Source of the DNA: a virus
IMG/VR virus record: IMGVR_UViG_3300027969_000175
Coordinates: 1 to 42,714 of that record
Reading direction: 5' to 3' (one strand)
Length of the DNA: 42,714 nucleotides
This document shows, piece after piece, positions 39,662 through 42,714 of the stretch. Each line of letters opens with the position of its first letter. Positions within the stretch are counted from its first letter, which is position 1. A program made the translations under genes and the position numbers. The notes under the pieces are model-generated. The model was not told the DNA's origin, ran no database searches, and saw only the letters and a program-made list of their open reading frames with translations.

Positions 39662-42556
39662 ATGTCTTTGAATACTTCATTTCGTTCTGTTATACCGGTT
39701 GCAAATGACGACACATCAACATACTTTGTGTCGTTGCAACCGGTCACTTGCGGAAAAACGGATGCCAAATTTGTAAGTGCAAACCTTACATTTCAACCTT
39801 CAACACAAACTCTATCAGTTAATAAATCTCCAGTTGTATACAGTAATACCAGAAGTATATTTAATTTGACCACACAGCCAACACCACCTACAAATCCTGG
39901 TGTTGGTGATTTATGGTATGATACTTCAACTGATATTCAATTTGAATATGTTTTTGATGGAGTAAATTATCAATGGGTGGATGTTACCAGTCCAGTTATT
40001 CCTGGTAAAGTTGAATTTGTTTACAAAAGTGCCATTGCATTGGCAAATGCAAACATTGTTTATGCGCAAGCCGATACTGTAAATAATTATTCTAATATTG
40101 TTCAAATTACAGTAAATACAACTAATTATACTGATGGAACCACAATATATTGGAGAGATATTGGTACGGCAAACAATATCACACGACAATTCCCTAGATT
40201 TTTAGATAATGCAAATAGTGGTAATGCAACAATTTACAACAATACAAATACGGTAACTAGAATTGCAATTGATGATTCTAGTAAATTTAAAAATATAAAC
40301 ACATATCTTCAATTAGGATTTTATTCTTGCGCATCGTTTAACAATCTTTTAACAGTTAGTAATTCTGTTTCCATGATTGATAATTCTTATAACTATACAA
40401 TAGAATATTTAATTGTTGGTGGAGGCGGTGGAGGAGGCACAAACGGTGGAGGCGGTGGTGGTGCAGGAGGTGTATTAACTGGTGCCGTGTGTGTTGATAG
40501 TAGAACAGCAAATGCAACAATGAATGTTATTGTTGGAGTTGGAGGTAGTGGTAAACCAGCTGGTCCTGCTTGTGCAAACTTCAATTCAACTGCGGGTGGT
40601 AATTCGGCTTTTATTGGTTCTGGAACTTTGGCTCCTATAAACCTTGTAGCTATAGGTGGTGGTTACGGAGGAAATTTCTTAAATTGTAATCCTGGAAAAC
40701 CTGGAGGTTTTGGTGGTTCAGGTGGAGGTGGTGCAGGATGGAACACAAATGGTGTAACAATTACCAATTTTGGATTAGGTCAACCTGGCCAAGGATTTCC
40801 TGGAGGTCAACTTGTTACTGGAACTTGTGGAAGCTCCGGTGGTGGAGGCGGTGGTGCTGGTGGTACCGGTACTGGTATGCCGCCGACACCAAATTTTGGA
40901 GGAGGCGCTGGTGGTGTAGGTTACACTTGGCCTTTAAATGGAGTAAGTTATGGCGGTGGTGGAGGCGGAGGTGCTTCTAGGCAACCAGCACAAACAAGTG
41001 CAGTTGGAGGAAATTCACCAACTAGTGTTTTTGGACTTGGTGGCGCACCGTTTGGAGGCGGAGTTGGTGGAGGTAGCCGAGTTTTACCTGCACCTTTAAT
41101 ACCTACTAATCCAGTAAACGGCACACCAGGAACTGACTACCGAGGCGGAGGCGGAGGAGGCTCGGCAATTGCTCCTAGTCCTTTAATCAATGCTGCAGCT
41201 TCAGGAAATGGTGGTAAAGGAGTTGTTATACTTGCAATTCCTAATGGATATTATACTCCTGAAATGAGTGCAGGAGCCAACTCAACATCGACATCAACTT
41301 GTGGTTCAAAAACACTTTTAACATATCTAGCAAACAACACTTTTTACGGAACAAGAGCAGGTTACACAGCACAATTCTTAGCCGTTGGTGGCGGAGGCGG
41401 TGGTGGTGGCGGTAACGTAAACGCTGGCGGTGGCGGAGGCGGTGGTGCAGGAGGATTAATTTCTGGCCAAGTAAAATTATGGCCAGGTACAACTTATACC
41501 ATTAGTGTAGGAACTGGTGGATATGGAGGAAACGGAGCCAACACTCCTGGAGACGGATCAAGTTCATCGGTAGGTCTCTCAGGAAATAATTCAACAATTT
41601 CTGTTTTAGGAACAACAATATATACCGCTTTAGGTGGTGGTGGCGGTGGAGCTCTTACTAAACCTGGAATCAATATAACACCAACCGTTCGTTCAGTTAC
41701 GGCTCCCGAATTATCTGGTGTTGGAGGTGGTTCAGGCGGTGGAGGCATTAGCTGGAATGATTGTACACTCAGATACAAATATGGTGCCGGAGGTATTGCC
41801 ACAGGAAGTCCAGGTGTAGGTGTAGCAGGAACTCAAGGATATCCTGGTGCTCCAGGAGCTCAAATAGGTTATGGTCCATCTTTCGCAATCGACTATGGTG
41901 CAGGTGGAGGAGGTGGTGCTGGAGGTAAAGCCAACACATATGCGGATTATGGAGCAATTACAGAATGTTACAATTTCCCTGTAAATTGGAGTGCTGGATT
42001 ACCTGGAGGTGTTGGTTATACTTGGCCAATTACAGAATTAACTTATGCTGGAGGCGGTGGTGGTGCAGCAGGATTATTTTATTCTACCGCTGGAATGCCT
42101 ACGGTACCTGGGCCCACATTTCCTACAGCACTTGGCCAATTTGCTGGCGGAAATTGGCCAAATCCAGGCCCAAATAGTTTTGGTGTTGGTGGAGCTCCAG
42201 GTGGCGGAGGCCTTGGTGCAAGAACTGGAGTAAAACGTTGTGGCTTGGCTCAATATGGCGGAGGACCATTCCAAGGAACTCCAGGAACTCACGGTCGTGG
42301 AGGTGGAGGAGGAGGATCTTCAGCTGCACCAACCAATGGAGTTTGTAGCGGACCTTCTGCACCAATTGCAGCATCCACATCTTTTGTAGGGGGTAGTGGA
42401 GGACCAGGCACCGTTATCTTTGCTATACCCACTCCAAATTATCCTGGTACTGCACCAGGAGCAACAGTCACAACTCCACCTGCAGCACCTGGTATGACTG
42501 TATTGACTTATGTTGGAAGTTTTGGAAGTCCAAACACATTTACCTACATAGCATAA
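39662..42556 (+). CDS. Double Gly-rich adhesin, 964 aa
   Basis: The N-terminus MSLNTSFRSVIPVANDDTST, then YFVSLQPVTCGKTDAKFVSA, is shared with the next gene. Residues about 76-110 carry the GDLWYDTSTDIQFEY ... YQWVDV motif. Gly-rich domain 1 spans about 250-520 and ends with GKGVVILAIPNGYY, then STCGSKTLLTYLANNTF. Domain 2 spans about 570-920 and ends with GPGTVIFAIPTPNYPG, then TTPPAAPGMTVLTYVG. The two halves therefore look like duplicates with the same cap. I count about eleven cysteines, spread over both halves. By analogy with Gly-rich phage tip adhesins it is probably a receptor-binding protein. AAGG is about 7 bases before the ATG. Confidence 0.83.
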   Translation: MSLNTSFRSVIPVANDDTSTYFVSLQPVTCGKTDAKFVSANLTFQPSTQTLSVNKSPVVYSNTRSIFNLTTQPTPPTNPGVGDLWYDTSTDIQFEYVFDGVNYQWVDVTSPVIPGKVEFVYKSAIALANANIVYAQADTVNNYSNIVQITVNTTNYTDGTTIYWRDIGTANNITRQFPRFLDNANSGNATIYNNTNTVTRIAIDDSSKFKNINTYLQLGFYSCASFNNLLTVSNSVSMIDNSYNYTIEYLIVGGGGGGGTNGGGGGGAGGVLTGAVCVDSRTANATMNVIVGVGGSGKPAGPACANFNSTAGGNSAFIGSGTLAPINLVAIGGGYGGNFLNCNPGKPGGFGGSGGGGAGWNTNGVTITNFGLGQPGQGFPGGQLVTGTCGSSGGGGGGAGGTGTGMPPTPNFGGGAGGVGYTWPLNGVSYGGGGGGGASRQPAQTSAVGGNSPTSVFGLGGAPFGGGVGGGSRVLPAPLIPTNPVNGTPGTDYRGGGGGGSAIAPSPLINAAASGNGGKGVVILAIPNGYYTPEMSAGANSTSTSTCGSKTLLTYLANNTFYGTRAGYTAQFLAVGGGGGGGGGNVNAGGGGGGGAGGLISGQVKLWPGTTYTISVGTGGYGGNGANTPGDGSSSSVGLSGNNSTISVLGTTIYTALGGGGGGALTKPGINITPTVRSVTAPELSGVGGGSGGGGISWNDCTLRYKYGAGGIATGSPGVGVAGTQGYPGAPGAQIGYGPSFAIDYGAGGGGGAGGKANTYADYGAITECYNFPVNWSAGLPGGVGYTWPITELTYAGGGGGAAGLFYSTAGMPTVPGPTFPTALGQFAGGNWPNPGPNSFGVGGAPGGGGLGARTGVKRCGLAQYGGGPFQGTPGTHGRGGGGGGSSAAPTNGVCSGPSAPIAASTSFVGGSGGPGTVIFAIPTPNYPGTAPGATVTTPPAAPGMTVLTYVGSFGSPNTFTYIA

Positions 42557-42563
42557 TTAAAAT

Positions 42564-42714
42564 ATGTCATTAACTAATTCTAAACTTTCTGTTGAACAAA
42601 TTACACCTGATAGTAATGTAACTTATTTTGTTACTTTGCAAGCTGCAACTACTGGAAAAAGTGCGGTTGATTATGTTAGTCCTTTATTAACATATAACAC
42701 AGGTTTAGGTAAAT
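42564..42714 (+). CDS. Start of a further adhesin, paralogue of the 964-aa protein
   Basis: An ATG at 42564, 7 bases after the previous stop, opens a frame that is still open at the window end (50 codons). It reads MSLTNSKLSVEQITPDSNVT, then YFVTLQAATTGKSAVDYVSP. This matches the N-terminus of the preceding 964-aa protein in spacing and key residues (M-S-L ... D-x-x-x-x-Y-F-V-x-L-Q ... T-x-G-K ... V-S). It is therefore probably the next member of a tandem adhesin family. No strong ribosome site is visible, so translation may depend on the upstream gene. Confidence 0.8.
   Translation, partial: MSLTNSKLSVEQITPDSNVTYFVTLQAATTGKSAVDYVSPLLTYNTGLGK

Overview
This window is a continuous, single-strand (+) block of structural genes from an AT-rich, contractile-tailed, T4-like bacteriophage (by eye roughly one third G+C, not computed). 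The assignment rests on a baseplate series in recognisable order: gp5-like hub/spike, gp25, gp6, a gp7-like protein, and gp8. It is followed by tail-fibre and adhesin genes whose N-terminal anchors and small helper proteins resemble those of aquatic T4-like phages (cyanophage/pelagiphage type). Nothing in the window identifies the host. I saw no tRNA, integrase, transposase, CRISPR or minus-strand gene.

Bases 1-2401 hold the end of an OB-fold hub protein, a 227-aa unknown, a separate gene for a gp5-type C-terminal beta-helix spike, and a 271-aa unknown. Bases 2421-11235 hold gp25, gp6, the gp7-like wedge protein, a fibre-like protein and gp8. Bases 11245-18938 hold a 2108-aa DUF4815-type virion protein, a 74-aa coiled-coil protein and a fibre ending in an S74 intramolecular chaperone. 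A 133-base gap (18939-19071) carries a structured, locally GC-rich element and a late-type promoter.

Bases 19072-42714 are an adhesin array. It has two small proteins (111 and 79 aa), a pectin-lyase-like beta-helix fibre, a 2910-aa repeat fibre, a Gly-rich adhesin, a 1085-aa protein with four LamG-like domains, a 1018-aa structural protein, a 964-aa protein with two Gly-rich domains, and the start of a further paralogue. Small proteins of at least two paralogous types sit between the large ones.

Genes are packed end to end, often with TAATG stop/start overlaps. All six intergenic gaps of 10 bases or more contain ATAAATA, the core of the T4-type late promoter; none of the shorter gaps does. 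The simplest reading is that several late transcripts produce the baseplate first and then a modular set of receptor-binding parts. The same small modules (GxGY beta modules, LamG, TIG, GDxWY, R-I-x-x-Y...PD-T-S-Y) are reused in many proteins, which suggests that shuffling of modules drives tail evolution and probably host range in this phage.
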